A DNA stretch of 64,000 nt from Calothrix anomala FACHB-343 (lineage in GTDB: Bacteria; Cyanobacteriota; Cyanobacteriia; Cyanobacteriales; Nostocaceae), in the NCBI RefSeq assembly GCF_014696435.1, contig NZ_JACJQG010000004.1, positions 1 to 64,000 on the forward strand. Direction: 5' to 3'. Positions within the stretch are counted from its first letter, which is position 1; the number at the start of each line of letters is the position of its first letter. The position numbers and the translations under genes are program-made. Below, one piece after another: positions 1 through 8,600 of the stretch. Below the pieces are notes generated by a model. It saw only the letters and a program-made list of their open reading frames with translations, was not told where the DNA came from and did not search any database.

Positions 1-1349
1 ATCAAACTAGTTTCTGTGCGAATGATGAAGCTGTTAATCTTATACCCAATGTGACGGGTGGTACATTCCAAGTGCTAGATGCACAAGGTAAAGTGATTAA
101 AAATGCGCTCGCCGTAGACGTGGGCGCAGCCATCGCTAATTCTCAATTCCTCCCCAAAGCAGTCACAATCGACGAAGCTGAAACATCAACACAGGTTACA
201 TTAAAATACACCATCACCAGCAGTCAAGGTTGTACCAACTCTGCACAGAAAACTTTGACAATTTTCGCCGTACCAGATGCGAGTTTCCAAGTAGGTAGTG
301 AAGCAGAAAATCAAACTAATATCTGTGAGAATGCTCTACCTGTGGAACTTATACCCAAAGTTGCGAGTGGTAAATTCCGAGTATTAATTGGCGACAAAGA
401 TATTTCTGATGATGCACTTGATTACCAATCTAATCCTCCGCATTTGATTCCTAGTGCAGTGAAAATCGGTGATGCACGACAAGTGACACTTACCATTGAG
501 TATACAATCGTCAACGAAAATAACTGTACTAGCCAGCACGTTGAAAACCTCACCGTACATCGAGTTCCTGTAAGTGACTTTGAAGCAGAAATTTTCCAAA
601 TCAATGCTAATGGATTTTCCGTGCGAGTATTCGATATTTTACCAGCACAAAATAGTTCCATGAGGTTAGAGTGGGAACATCCCAACGGAGAAGCTAACAC
701 CAGCAATCCTGATGATAATGAGTTCTTAATTAGCTATAACTATGATTTCAATAATTGGCAAGCTGGCGCACAGGTTTCTATTACATTGCAGGTAATTACA
801 CCAGAAAATCTTGGTGGTTGTAGCAGCAATCCAGTTACCAAAAACGTTGCTATTCCCTTTGGTGCTGTACAAGGGTTTAATTTAGTGATTCGTAGTGGTA
901 CAAATGTACTTGACGAAATCTCATTGGGAAGCAATAACAGTTTTATATTAGGAGAGTTAGAGAAACAGAGTGAATCTCCAGCTGAATATACGATCGAAGC
1001 GGTAACTATCCCTGCTACCTTAGACAGCATAGTATTTACTTATACTGCTCCTGGTGATGAAGAGATGGTTAGTAGTCCAATGAATACACCCTACCGCCTA
1101 CCCGATGGCTGGTTCAATATTGTCGGCGACCATATTATTCAAGCACAACCCGTTAAGGAAATTAACAACGTACTCTGGTTAGGGGTAACTTCGACTACAA
1201 TCATTCACATATCTGACGGTGACACTGGTACAAATACCCCTACCCCATCTACACCTAAGTCCGCTACATTACTTAATCGCCTACGTGTCCTATTTGACAC
1301 TAAAGAGTGGAATATTCAGGAGATCAAAGGCGTTAATCCTAATGGATAA
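1..1349 (+). CDS. Ig-like repeat protein, 3' part, eCIS-linked
   Basis: The frame is open from the left edge, so the N-terminus lies outside the window; a GTG at 51 is only an internal codon. At least two Ig/PKD-like units of about 110 residues are visible. Each begins with a Cys-containing stretch (FCANDEAVNLIPNVTGG, then NICENALPVELIPKVASG) and carries a second Cys near a T-I-x-x-x-x-x-C-T segment, which suggests one disulfide per unit. A less repetitive C-terminal region ends in a Thr/Pro-rich linker. No enzymatic motif is seen. The stop lies 76 bp before the tape-measure gene on the same strand. It may be a fibre, adhesin or structural component of the eCIS locus, but that role is inferred from position only. 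Confidence 0.6.
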   Translation, partial: QTSFCANDEAVNLIPNVTGGTFQVLDAQGKVIKNALAVDVGAAIANSQFLPKAVTIDEAETSTQVTLKYTITSSQGCTNSAQKTLTIFAVPDASFQVGSEAENQTNICENALPVELIPKVASGKFRVLIGDKDISDDALDYQSNPPHLIPSAVKIGDARQVTLTIEYTIVNENNCTSQHVENLTVHRVPVSDFEAEIFQINANGFSVRVFDILPAQNSSMRLEWEHPNGEANTSNPDDNEFLISYNYDFNNWQAGAQVSITLQVITPENLGGCSSNPVTKNVAIPFGAVQGFNLVIRSGTNVLDEISLGSNNSFILGELEKQSESPAEYTIEAVTIPATLDSIVFTYTAPGDEEMVSSPMNTPYRLPDGWFNIVGDHIIQAQPVKEINNVLWLGVTSTTIIHISDGDTGTNTPTPSTPKSATLLNRLRVLFDTKEWNIQEIKGVNPNG

Positions 1350-1425
1350 ACTGCTCAATCTTTGGGTAACTACTCCCAATACCCACAAAGGAGAGAATTG
1401 TAGCCTCTAGCCCCTAGCCCCTGCT

Positions 1426-4400
1426 ATGACTAAACAACGCCACATCATTGGAAAAACTGTATTAGAACTCGATACTGGGCAAATAGCTGATGTATGGAGT
1501 TTACAGGAAGATATGAGCCGCTTGTTGCAGCAGCAGGGCGTGCAGGAAATGGAGCGTCTTTTTGATCAATTGCTGGGGGATGAGCAGGTGATTCGCCTGG
1601 ATCGGGTAGTGGTGGAGATAGGTTATATTGACCGCAGATTTTTAGCTGATGAATTTATCCGCAATTTAATCAAAGCACTTAGGGAGACTTTAGCAGATCA
1701 TTTAGCGGATAGGTTGGTTGGTAGTGCAAAAACCGAAAAAATTACCCGCGATCGCTCTGGCTCAGATTGGGAGGTGTTACTCTACTTTTTACGCTATGGG
1801 CGCTTACCTTGGTGGTGTCCTTCAGGAGACTGGCTTACTTGGTTTCCACGTTGGGCAGCCGTGATGCAAAATGATACCAGTTTGCAACAGTCTCTGCGGG
1901 AATTACTGATAAATAACCAAGCAGCAAAGCAACGCTTAATTGAGCAGTTACCAGAATCTTTCCTACACCAGTTAATATTACAACTACAACCCGCCTGGGT
2001 AATTTGGTCTACCCGACTAGCACAAGCTCAAGGGCTGATGCAATCCGGGAAATTAGATAGTAGTGCTATTCGCTACCTAAATCGGCAAGCTTGGCTATTA
2101 TTACTCAGCGAAATTAGTGCAGATAACGCACCTACCAAACCATTTCCCGCAAATTGGACTCGTAACTGGTTAGCCCAACTGTTGAAAATCTGGCAGCAAT
2201 CAGCTAATTTTACAGATTATCAGCCGCAAATCTCCCAGTTTAACCAAATTAGTCAACAAATCAGCGCCGATCTGCAAGGATTTCCCAGTGAAGAGCAGAG
2301 AATTTGGCTGACAGCACTAGAACAGGTGCTAACTGCTATCTCAGATCCTACAGCGCGATCGCCTGAACTGCCACAAACCCACCTGCAAACAGATTGGCAA
2401 GTTTTACTGTACTTTTTAGAACATGGTCGTTTACCCAATGAGGCAGCATCAACAACTTGGCAAACTTGGTTACAACGCTGGGAAACCGTCATCCAAACTG
2501 AAACCGCTTGGCAAATACCTCTGCGGCCATTACTGAATAATAATGTAGCAGCACGCCAGAGATTAATTATTCAGTTACCGCCAGCCTTACGCCATCAGTT
2601 GATATTGCAATTACAGCCAGCTTGGACAAATTGGTACACCCTGCTAGCTCAAGCTCAACAATTAATGCAGTCTTTGAGCCTCAACAGTGATAGCTTACAG
2701 AAATTAAACACACAGGCTTGGGAATTACTCTTAGCCGAAATCAGCAGCGATAACCCATCACTAAATCCCTTACCCGCCGCAAATTGGACAAGTAACTGGC
2801 TTGCTCAATTAGTGCAAAACTGGCGCTGGGGAGACAAGGAAGCAGGGGAGCAGGGGAGCAGGGGAGCAGGGGGGGAAAGTGATGAGTTGGCGGTTGATGT
2901 CAACGTCAAGCAAATTGCTTGGGAACGATTACGTAGTAGTATTGATGCTATATCTCGTGCTGAAAGAAACCTGTGGTTGAATGCCTATAACCAGGTGCTA
3001 AATTTAACTGCTACTGAGAAAAAAGAGCGATCGCCTCAGCTACCTCAAACCACTCCACAAACAGATTGGCAAGTTTTATTGTACTTTTTAGAACATGGTC
3101 GATTACCAGATGAGCAAGCATCAACAACTTGGCAAACTTGGTTACAACGCTGGGAAACAGTCATCCAAACTGAAACTACTTGGCAATTACCTCTGCGGCA
3201 ATTGCTGATTAATAATGTAGCATCAAGACAGAGATTAATTACTCAGTTCCCGCCAGCCTTACGCCATCAGGTGATATTGCAATTACAGCCGGCTTGGACA
3301 AATTGGTACACCCTGTTAGCTCAAGCTAGAGAAATCATCCAATCTTTAAACCTGAGCAATGATAACTGTGAGCAATTAGAACAACAAGCTTGGCTGCTAC
3401 TCTTAGCAGAACTGAGCTTTGATAACCCATCACTAAATCCCTTACCCGCAGCCAATTGGACTCGCAACTGGCTTACCAAACTTCTGCAAATCTGGCGATT
3501 AACACCGAACACAAATCAATTAACCGCAACTTCTCCCCCAGTGGAAGCAGCAGCACCGACACAAAACCAAGATGCAGTTCCCCCAGAAATAGCCAATCAG
3601 AAGCCGCAGCAAAACCTGCGTCAGCGCATCGCTGCATTCCCAATTAGCGACAGCACCCTGTGGCAAAATGCCCTTGAGCAGATGCTCACTGCTACACTTA
3701 TTGATATCAGCACACCACCCTTTGAGACAAAAACCTCCGCCTTACCCCCAATTCCCCAAGAATCGACAGGTGTTCCTGCGCCATCTTCCCCAGAAACAAA
3801 CATATTCACATACGCAACCCCAACACCACAGCAAAACCCATCGGTTGAGCAAGTAGAACTCCCGACACCAGAACCAACCAATCCCCTGAGCATACCCCCC
3901 CGACGGGCTAGGGGTTCGAGATTATCGAAGTCTGAAGAAACTGCGGGGTTGTATGTCAACCAAGCCGGAATCGTGCTGTTACATCCGTTTTTAACTGTCT
4001 ATCTCGATGCAGTGGGGCTATTAGATGGCGAATCATTCCGGGATGAATTGGCACAGCAAACAGCAATTTACCTGTTGCATTACCTAGCTACCAAGCAAAC
4101 CGACGCACCAGAATACGAACTAGTGCTACCCAAACTGCTTTGCGGCTGGCCTTTAGATGAGCCAGTTTCCCGTGGCTTAGATTTACCTGCAACCGCCTTA
4201 ACAGAAGGCGAAAACCTGTTACAAACTGTCATCAACTACTGGGAAGCCCTGAAAAGCACCAGCCCCGACGGTTTGCGGGAGGGTTTTTTACAGCGTGCAG
4301 GGAAGCTTACCCAAGCTGATGGTAACTGGAAGCTTCAGGTAGAGCAACAGGCGATCGATATTTTGCTGGGTCGTCTACCTTGGGGACTCAGCATGGTGAA

Positions 4401-4443
4401 ATTGCCGATGATGGATGACATTCTGATTGTGGAATGGCATTAG
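1426..4443 (+). CDS. eCIS tape-measure protein (Afp14-like, CIS_TMP family)
   Basis: This 1005-residue protein is expected to set the length of the inner tube of a phage-tail-like extracellular contractile injection system. The N-terminus (MTKQRHIIGKTVLELDTGQ, then a region rich in LDRVVVEIG) and the C-terminus (LLHPFL..., PKLLCGWPLDEPV, ending DDILIVEWH) match what is known of the CIS tape-measure family. The middle holds three long repeats starting with (S/T)DW(E/Q)VLLYFL(R/E)(Y/H)GRLP near residues 113, 322 and 546. They are followed by a Pro/Thr-rich linker at about 700-830. A Gly/Glu/Ser-rich insert at about 470-485 comes from a short tandem DNA repeat. The ATG at 1426 is chosen for its family-like N-terminus. 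The nearest good Shine-Dalgarno sequence is about 33 bp upstream. Confidence 0.85.
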   Translation: MTKQRHIIGKTVLELDTGQIADVWSLQEDMSRLLQQQGVQEMERLFDQLLGDEQVIRLDRVVVEIGYIDRRFLADEFIRNLIKALRETLADHLADRLVGSAKTEKITRDRSGSDWEVLLYFLRYGRLPWWCPSGDWLTWFPRWAAVMQNDTSLQQSLRELLINNQAAKQRLIEQLPESFLHQLILQLQPAWVIWSTRLAQAQGLMQSGKLDSSAIRYLNRQAWLLLLSEISADNAPTKPFPANWTRNWLAQLLKIWQQSANFTDYQPQISQFNQISQQISADLQGFPSEEQRIWLTALEQVLTAISDPTARSPELPQTHLQTDWQVLLYFLEHGRLPNEAASTTWQTWLQRWETVIQTETAWQIPLRPLLNNNVAARQRLIIQLPPALRHQLILQLQPAWTNWYTLLAQAQQLMQSLSLNSDSLQKLNTQAWELLLAEISSDNPSLNPLPAANWTSNWLAQLVQNWRWGDKEAGEQGSRGAGGESDELAVDVNVKQIAWERLRSSIDAISRAERNLWLNAYNQVLNLTATEKKERSPQLPQTTPQTDWQVLLYFLEHGRLPDEQASTTWQTWLQRWETVIQTETTWQLPLRQLLINNVASRQRLITQFPPALRHQVILQLQPAWTNWYTLLAQAREIIQSLNLSNDNCEQLEQQAWLLLLAELSFDNPSLNPLPAANWTRNWLTKLLQIWRLTPNTNQLTATSPPVEAAAPTQNQDAVPPEIANQKPQQNLRQRIAAFPISDSTLWQNALEQMLTATLIDISTPPFETKTSALPPIPQESTGVPAPSSPETNIFTYATPTPQQNPSVEQVELPTPEPTNPLSIPPRRARGSRLSKSEETAGLYVNQAGIVLLHPFLTVYLDAVGLLDGESFRDELAQQTAIYLLHYLATKQTDAPEYELVLPKLLCGWPLDEPVSRGLDLPATALTEGENLLQTVINYWEALKSTSPDGLREGFLQRAGKLTQADGNWKLQVEQQAIDILLGRLPWGLSMVKLPMMDDILIVEWH
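1762..3501 (+). repeat. Three long repeats inside the tape-measure gene
   Basis: Units begin at about 1762, 2389 and 3061, with periods of 627 and 672 bp (209 and 224 codons). Each encodes about 147 conserved residues followed by a variable linker. Units 2 and 3 are nearly identical in protein, while unit 1 is more diverged, which points to a recent duplication of one unit. Confidence 0.85.
2833..2876 (+). repeat. In-frame (GGGGAGCA)n short tandem repeat
   Basis: Repeats of GGGGAGCA-type octamers lie inside the tape-measure gene and keep the reading frame. They encode a Gly/Glu/Gln/Ser/Arg-rich stretch in the linker between the second and third long repeats. Similar purine-rich repeats recur at 38951-38975 (intergenic) and 55718-55753 (NRPS). 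Confidence 0.8.
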
Positions 4444-4478
4444 CAACTCAAGATTACTTTTATATTTAGGGGAAATTT

Positions 4479-5666
4479 ATGAAAACCAACGAGAACCAAA
4501 AAAGCACAAATTCTCAGCCAGCGACGCAAAAGCCTTTTTTCGGAGCTAAACCAGAGCAAGCATTTTTTTCGTTAGCAAAAGAGCAGTCTACACCCTTTTT
4601 CCAACGGTCGGCTACTAGCGATGCTGATGCTATAAGTGAGTCAGTAGTGCAAAGAATGCCTGCTTTTGAAAGTGAAGTTAAGGATAATGGGGCAGTACAG
4701 AGAAAGTTTGTTAACCCATCACCGATACAGGCAAAATTGACTATCGGTGAGCCAGGGGATAAGTACGAGCAGGAAGCAGATCGGGTAGCATCCCAAGTGG
4801 TAGAACAAATAAATGCACCAGCACCCGTGCAGTCAAATCAAGGGCAGTCAGTACAGCGTCAGGAAGAAAAAAAAGAGGAACTTCAGGCAAAACCTGATAT
4901 TACCAGTCTGCAAAGACAGGAGGAAAAGCCAGAAGAACTACAAGCGAAGTTCACTATCCAAAGACGCGAAGATATCGCAGGCGGGGAAGCTTCACCAGAT
5001 TTGACATCAGCCATTAACAGCGCCAGGGGAGGAGGACAACCTCTAGATGCTAGTCTGCAAAAATCAATGGGACAAGCAATGGGGGCAGATTTTAGTGGGG
5101 TGCGGGTGCATACAGATACGCAATCAGACCAGTTGAATCGGTCGATTCAGGCAAAGGCGTTTACTACAGGACAGGATGTTTTCTTTCGGCAGGGGGCGTA
5201 TGAGCCAGGGAGTCGTGGAGGTCAGGAGTTGATTGCCCATGAGTTGACCCATGTGGTGCAGCAGAATGGTGGGGCAGTGATGCGATTGCCTCTAGTAGAG
5301 GCGAGAAATTCGACGGTAATCCAGCGATTAATTGAGCAAAACACATCACACTGGAACCAGGGAGCGGCTGCGGGACCGGATATACACGCACACGCGGCTG
5401 CCTATAATATCCCCAATTTGGGTGCAGATCTGAATAATCGTGCAATCAACCAAGGACTAGCGAGCGACACAAAGATAGTCGTCAGCTATCCGCGAGCTGG
5501 TGCTCCCTATTTATCACATATAGTAATTGTTGCATTTTGGCATCAGGGAGTAATGCCTGCACAAAATCGAATTCGATACCATACAGCATATTACCACCGC
5601 GGTCATGCTCAACAAGGTGTACCAAACACACATTACTGGCAAAACGCTGCTGTAGTCAACGTATAG
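4479..5666 (+). CDS. DUF4157 protein, probable eCIS cargo/effector
   Basis: This 395-residue protein combines an N-terminal region typical of eCIS-loaded proteins with a DUF4157 domain. The first 160 residues are disordered and carry repeated (V/L/I)QR motifs and duplicated EELQAK segments. The DUF4157 domain spans about residues 180-270 and has the zincin-like motif HELTH at 254-258, in the context LIAHELTHVVQQ. The remaining 120 residues are His- and Tyr-rich and match no family I recognise. DUF4157 proteins are known to be enriched in eCIS loci. The gene follows the tape-measure gene after 35 bp and has a good RBS (TAGGGGA). I infer that the C-terminal domain is the delivered activity, but its function is unknown. 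Confidence 0.75.
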   Translation: MKTNENQKSTNSQPATQKPFFGAKPEQAFFSLAKEQSTPFFQRSATSDADAISESVVQRMPAFESEVKDNGAVQRKFVNPSPIQAKLTIGEPGDKYEQEADRVASQVVEQINAPAPVQSNQGQSVQRQEEKKEELQAKPDITSLQRQEEKPEELQAKFTIQRREDIAGGEASPDLTSAINSARGGGQPLDASLQKSMGQAMGADFSGVRVHTDTQSDQLNRSIQAKAFTTGQDVFFRQGAYEPGSRGGQELIAHELTHVVQQNGGAVMRLPLVEARNSTVIQRLIEQNTSHWNQGAAAGPDIHAHAAAYNIPNLGADLNNRAINQGLASDTKIVVSYPRAGAPYLSHIVIVAFWHQGVMPAQNRIRYHTAYYHRGHAQQGVPNTHYWQNAAVVNV

Positions 5667-6083
5667 AGGTATTCAACAATTTAACCCATAGCGAGTAGTG
5701 CGATCGCCTGATCTTGTAGGGTGCGTTAATGAAATGTAACGCACCTTCAACGTACCAATTCCGGTGCGTTACGCTGTCGCTAACGCACCCTACTGGCGCG
5801 ACAAGGCTAAAATGGTGCATTAATAAACCGCAGAGGCGCAGAGAACACAGAGAGAAGAGAAGAAATTTATTGCAACATTTTAGCTGTGTCAGTCCACTAC
5901 GTGGATTTGCGTAAATGGGTGATTGGTTTTTGCAAAAGTGCGATCGCCGATCTTGTAGGGTGCGTTAAATTAAAATACGACACCATGATGATATTGCTTT
6001 GACTTTTGGGCGATCGCCTAAAAACCTGCTCCATCCCCTGGAATATATCATAAACTCTACAATAGCAGGCAAGGATAAAGATA
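5667..6083. other. Non-coding gap with nested hairpin repeats
   Basis: No gene is seen in these 417 bp. They hold the nested inverted repeat at 5716-5793, a fragment of the common cyanobacterial CGCAGAGGCGCAGAG repeat near 5830, several HIP1-like sites, and a partial second copy of the first repeat's left arm at 5937-5968. Confidence 0.7.
5716..5793. repeat. Nested inverted repeat (GTAGGGTGCGTTA family)
   Basis: The outer arms are GTAGGGTGCGTTA (5716-5728) and its reverse complement (5781-5793). The inner arms are GTAACGCACC (5736-5745) and GGTGCGTTAC (5763-5772). Four alternating copies of GGTGCGTTA can therefore fold into stacked hairpins. This is the layout of small non-autonomous elements common in cyanobacteria. 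Confidence 0.75.
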
Positions 6084-6374
6084 ATGGCTGAACTCAAACT
6101 TAGGTCAAAAGATCCAGATTCCCTCAGACGAATTATTCAAAGTGCTTTGTCAGAAAGATTACAAAGTGTGACAGCAGGAATTAAAAGAACACAAGAACGT
6201 CTTCAAGAATTTGAAACTAAATATCAATTATCGACGGGGGAATTTATCATCCGCTTTAATAATGATGAATTATCCCATAATTTTGACTTTGATGAATGGA
6301 TCGGAGAAGCTCGAATGTTGGCACATTTACAACAAACAAAAGAATCGATAGAGGAGATTCATTTTGTTGATTGA
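6084..6374 (+). CDS. TumA-like antitoxin
   Basis: This 96-residue protein is mostly charged and helical, with a likely coiled coil at about residues 25-50. It shows no DNA-binding motif I can name. It is translationally coupled to the downstream TumE-family gene, which starts inside its last codons, and a partner of this size directly upstream is the usual antitoxin arrangement for TumE. An AAGGA site about 10 bp upstream supports the ATG. The call rests mainly on the neighbour and on length. Confidence 0.6.
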   Translation: MAELKLRSKDPDSLRRIIQSALSERLQSVTAGIKRTQERLQEFETKYQLSTGEFIIRFNNDELSHNFDFDEWIGEARMLAHLQQTKESIEEIHFVD

Positions 6375-6759
6375 AGACTACTTTCAGCAGATTCAGATTC
6401 TCATTGAATCCTCGCAAATAGTTCAATTATTTAATATTGAACCTGAAAAAAGAGGAATGTATGAAGGTTTTATTAGGGGAAAGCTGGAATTTGAAGATAA
6501 TTCATTGCTGCATTTGAGAGAATTTGTTTATGTGGAAATATCCATAGATAGAAAAATGTATAGTTATCAATATATGAGTTCAGAGAATAATCTAATTTTT
6601 CGCTATGACAATACTGAGCATCACCGGAAATTAAATCTAACTACCTTTCCTCATCATAAACATGATGGAAGTGAGGATAACGTTGTTAAATCAAATGCTC
6701 CTTTTTTAGCTGATGTGCTAAAGGAAATTGAAAAAATATTAGTGCGATCACTTTGTTGA
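6364..6759 (+). CDS. TumE-family toxin
   Basis: This 131-residue protein resembles the TumE toxin-like family (DUF6516). The features are an N-terminal DYFQQI segment, a central G-x-L-x-F...L-x-L-x-E-F-V strand pattern, a Y-S-Y-Q-Y-M segment, F-R-Y-D-N, and a late P-H-H-K-H segment. No start codon other than TTG allows a full-length product. TTG at 6364 or 6367 overlaps the end of the upstream gene, consistent with coupled translation. The target of TumE toxins is not well established. With its partner it may help stabilise the mobile DNA that contains it. Confidence 0.7.
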   Translation: MLIEDYFQQIQILIESSQIVQLFNIEPEKRGMYEGFIRGKLEFEDNSLLHLREFVYVEISIDRKMYSYQYMSSENNLIFRYDNTEHHRKLNLTTFPHHKHDGSEDNVVKSNAPFLADVLKEIEKILVRSLC

Positions 6760-6886
6760 TGATCATACAAAATGCGATCGTAAAACTTGGTCAATGGTTT
6801 TCAGTGCGATCGCCTGAAATAACCATTGAATCACGCAAAATCCAGATAACATCTCTCCGTCTTCCAGAGAGTGCCTATCATTTCAG

Positions 6887-6916
6887 CAAATGCTTAGGCG
6901 CAGCTCGCCTTAGGCA
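6887..6916. repeat. Small hairpin repeat
   Basis: TGCTTAGGCG and CGCCTTAGGCA form an imperfect inverted repeat around a short CAGCT loop. It lies in a 220-bp gap without a gene and resembles a hairpin repeat common in Nostoc-type genomes. Confidence 0.55.
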
Positions 6917-6979
6917 TCGCAGGTAACAGAAATTTTTTGCTGGCACACTAACCTAAAAATAGAACGCCACAGAAAAATC

Positions 6980-7189
6980 ATGCCGCAAAGAAAAACCGAA
7001 TTTGATGTGTCTCGCTACATTCCCAGGAAGAACGAAACTCTATCTGAAAAACTGCTCAGGCTAGCTATGTTATTTCGTTTGGTGAAGCCGTTAAATGTAG
7101 ATAAAGCAACAAAAAAAATGATCATGACAAACCCAGAGTTGTTACCGCAGTATCTCAACCAACAACACGGCGATGACATTGCCATTTAG
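6980..7189 (+). CDS. Small hypothetical protein convergent with recombinase
   Basis: This is a possible 69-residue basic protein of unknown function. Its last 48 bp overlap the 3' end of the serine recombinase gene on the opposite strand. The ATG has no strong ribosome binding site. The composition (Arg/Lys/Leu, helical) is plausible for a real product. It could be a small accessory factor of the element, such as a directionality factor, but nothing in the sequence shows that. It may also be a chance reading frame. Confidence 0.35.
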   Translation: MPQRKTEFDVSRYIPRKNETLSEKLLRLAMLFRLVKPLNVDKATKKMIMTNPELLPQYLNQQHGDDIAI

Positions 7190-8518
7190 AACTTTTACTT
7201 CCTTGACAAATTTTTTGTACAAATCCTTCTTGCTTTCATCTGGCATAACCTCAAGGAACTCAACATCACCGAAGGTGTCTATCAATTCTTTTTGCAAACT
7301 TGCCCCAACAAAAGCGAATTGAATGTTTTGTTGCTGAAGTTGCTGAATCTTGACTACTGTTCGGTCGATTGCTTCTTCAATAATCGAATCTCTGGGAAGT
7401 TTTCGCAGTACCTCAAGACGGGATTTAAGCTCGATAATTTCCGGGGTATCTTGGTTCGATGGCTGGCTGCTGACAACATAGTCCCTGAGTTTGATCGCTC
7501 TTGTTGTTAAGGCAGCATCAACGGCATCGACAACCTTTTTCAGTGAAACTGCGGTTCTATTGCTACAAGCAGTTTCGCCGTAAACCCGGCGACGTTTGCA
7601 TCGCAATCCCATAGATCTTTTAGCATCATGGACATAACATTTCCCTCCGCAGGAACCGCAGATAATTTGCCCAGACAATAAACGCCCGCCAATATCTGTT
7701 TGTGTGGCACCCTCAAAGTTCTTACCCCACAGGCGTTGATTTTCTCTCAGCCGAGTTTCAATCTGTTGGTAAACTTCTTTTGAGATCAAAGGCTGATGGG
7801 TATTTTCTCGAATATCCCATTTTTCGGGGTTAACGCGATTAAATTTGACGTTATACCTAGTGTGACCTCGCAGCACTGGGTTCAACAACCAAGAGCGTAG
7901 CCCTGGAGGGGAAAACTGAATATTGAATTCTTTGATAAAGTGTTGAATAGTATTTCGCAGCGAAGTTTTTTGAGATAAAAAATATTGAATAATTTCCTGG
8001 GCTATTGCCCAATTAGTTTTTCCACTGGGCTGATGTATAGTCAGATCGGGAACATACTTACCGTCAACTCTAGCGAACCCGAACGGTGGCTGATAAGCTT
8101 TGTTTTGTTCGCGAAAATGCTCTAATCCGTGGTTTACTCTGCTCTGTAACAACCGAGATTCAAACTCAGCTAGTCCTGCCATTTGATTTAGAGAAAACCA
8201 CCCAAATGGGCTGGATGCATCTTCTACGGGGGCATCTAAGATGACAAGTTTGATATTCAATTTTTCGAGTAGTGCGATTGTTTTAGCGATGGTCATCACA
8301 GACCTAGCCAGTCTATCGATTCGAGTGATCGCGATTTCTTTGATTTGTCCTTCGCGGCACATCGCGAGCATTTTGTTGAAGTTTTTCCGGCTGTCGCTTC
8401 GCCCAGATTCGATGTCAGAAAAAATCAAGCTACAGCCAGCTTTTTCAATTCTGGCGGTTTGTTGAGTCAGCGCGTCACTCTGTTCAAATTTCGATACTCT
8501 AACGTAACCGACCCGCAT
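7142..8518 (-). CDS. Large serine recombinase (XisF-like)
   Basis: This 458-residue site-specific recombinase would join or excise DNA at a short core site. The N-terminal resolvase domain has nucleophile Ser9 in the YVRVS motif and the active-site arginines of R66-I-D68-R69-L-A-R72. A recombinase domain follows at about 155-260. A zinc ribbon contains CGSCGGKC and a later Cys pair near residues 290-320, and a coiled-coil tail follows. This layout matches large serine recombinases such as XisF of the heterocyst fdxN element. The start codon lies 30 bp from the truncated end of coxA and reads away from it, as expected for a recombinase at the edge of its element. Confidence 0.88.
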   Translation of the reverse strand: MRVGYVRVSKFEQSDALTQQTARIEKAGCSLIFSDIESGRSDSRKNFNKMLAMCREGQIKEIAITRIDRLARSVMTIAKTIALLEKLNIKLVILDAPVEDASSPFGWFSLNQMAGLAEFESRLLQSRVNHGLEHFREQNKAYQPPFGFARVDGKYVPDLTIHQPSGKTNWAIAQEIIQYFLSQKTSLRNTIQHFIKEFNIQFSPPGLRSWLLNPVLRGHTRYNVKFNRVNPEKWDIRENTHQPLISKEVYQQIETRLRENQRLWGKNFEGATQTDIGGRLLSGQIICGSCGGKCYVHDAKRSMGLRCKRRRVYGETACSNRTAVSLKKVVDAVDAALTTRAIKLRDYVVSSQPSNQDTPEIIELKSRLEVLRKLPRDSIIEEAIDRTVVKIQQLQQQNIQFAFVGASLQKELIDTFGDVEFLEVMPDESKKDLYKKFVKEVKVLNGNVIAVLLVEILR

Positions 8519-8600
8519 AAACCTCTAAAACTCAATGTCAGCGCAGTTTAACATAAAATGTCCGATGTTAGTTCATCTAGAGAGGGAAATGTCCACAAAA
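8519..8600. other. Putative element end / attachment junction in coxA
   Basis: Reading the minus strand, the coxA homology runs through LFLWTFPS and stops at about 8570-8590. Non-homologous codons and a TAA (8548-8550) follow. The 30 bp between this stop and the recombinase start would belong to the element. The exact crossover cannot be fixed because the partner end is outside the window. Confidence 0.6.

Noticed and set aside
3621-3959. Minus-strand 112-codon frame in the tape-measure gene
   Set aside because: It is a mirror of the Pro/Thr-rich linker of a well supported gene and has no RBS or family features.
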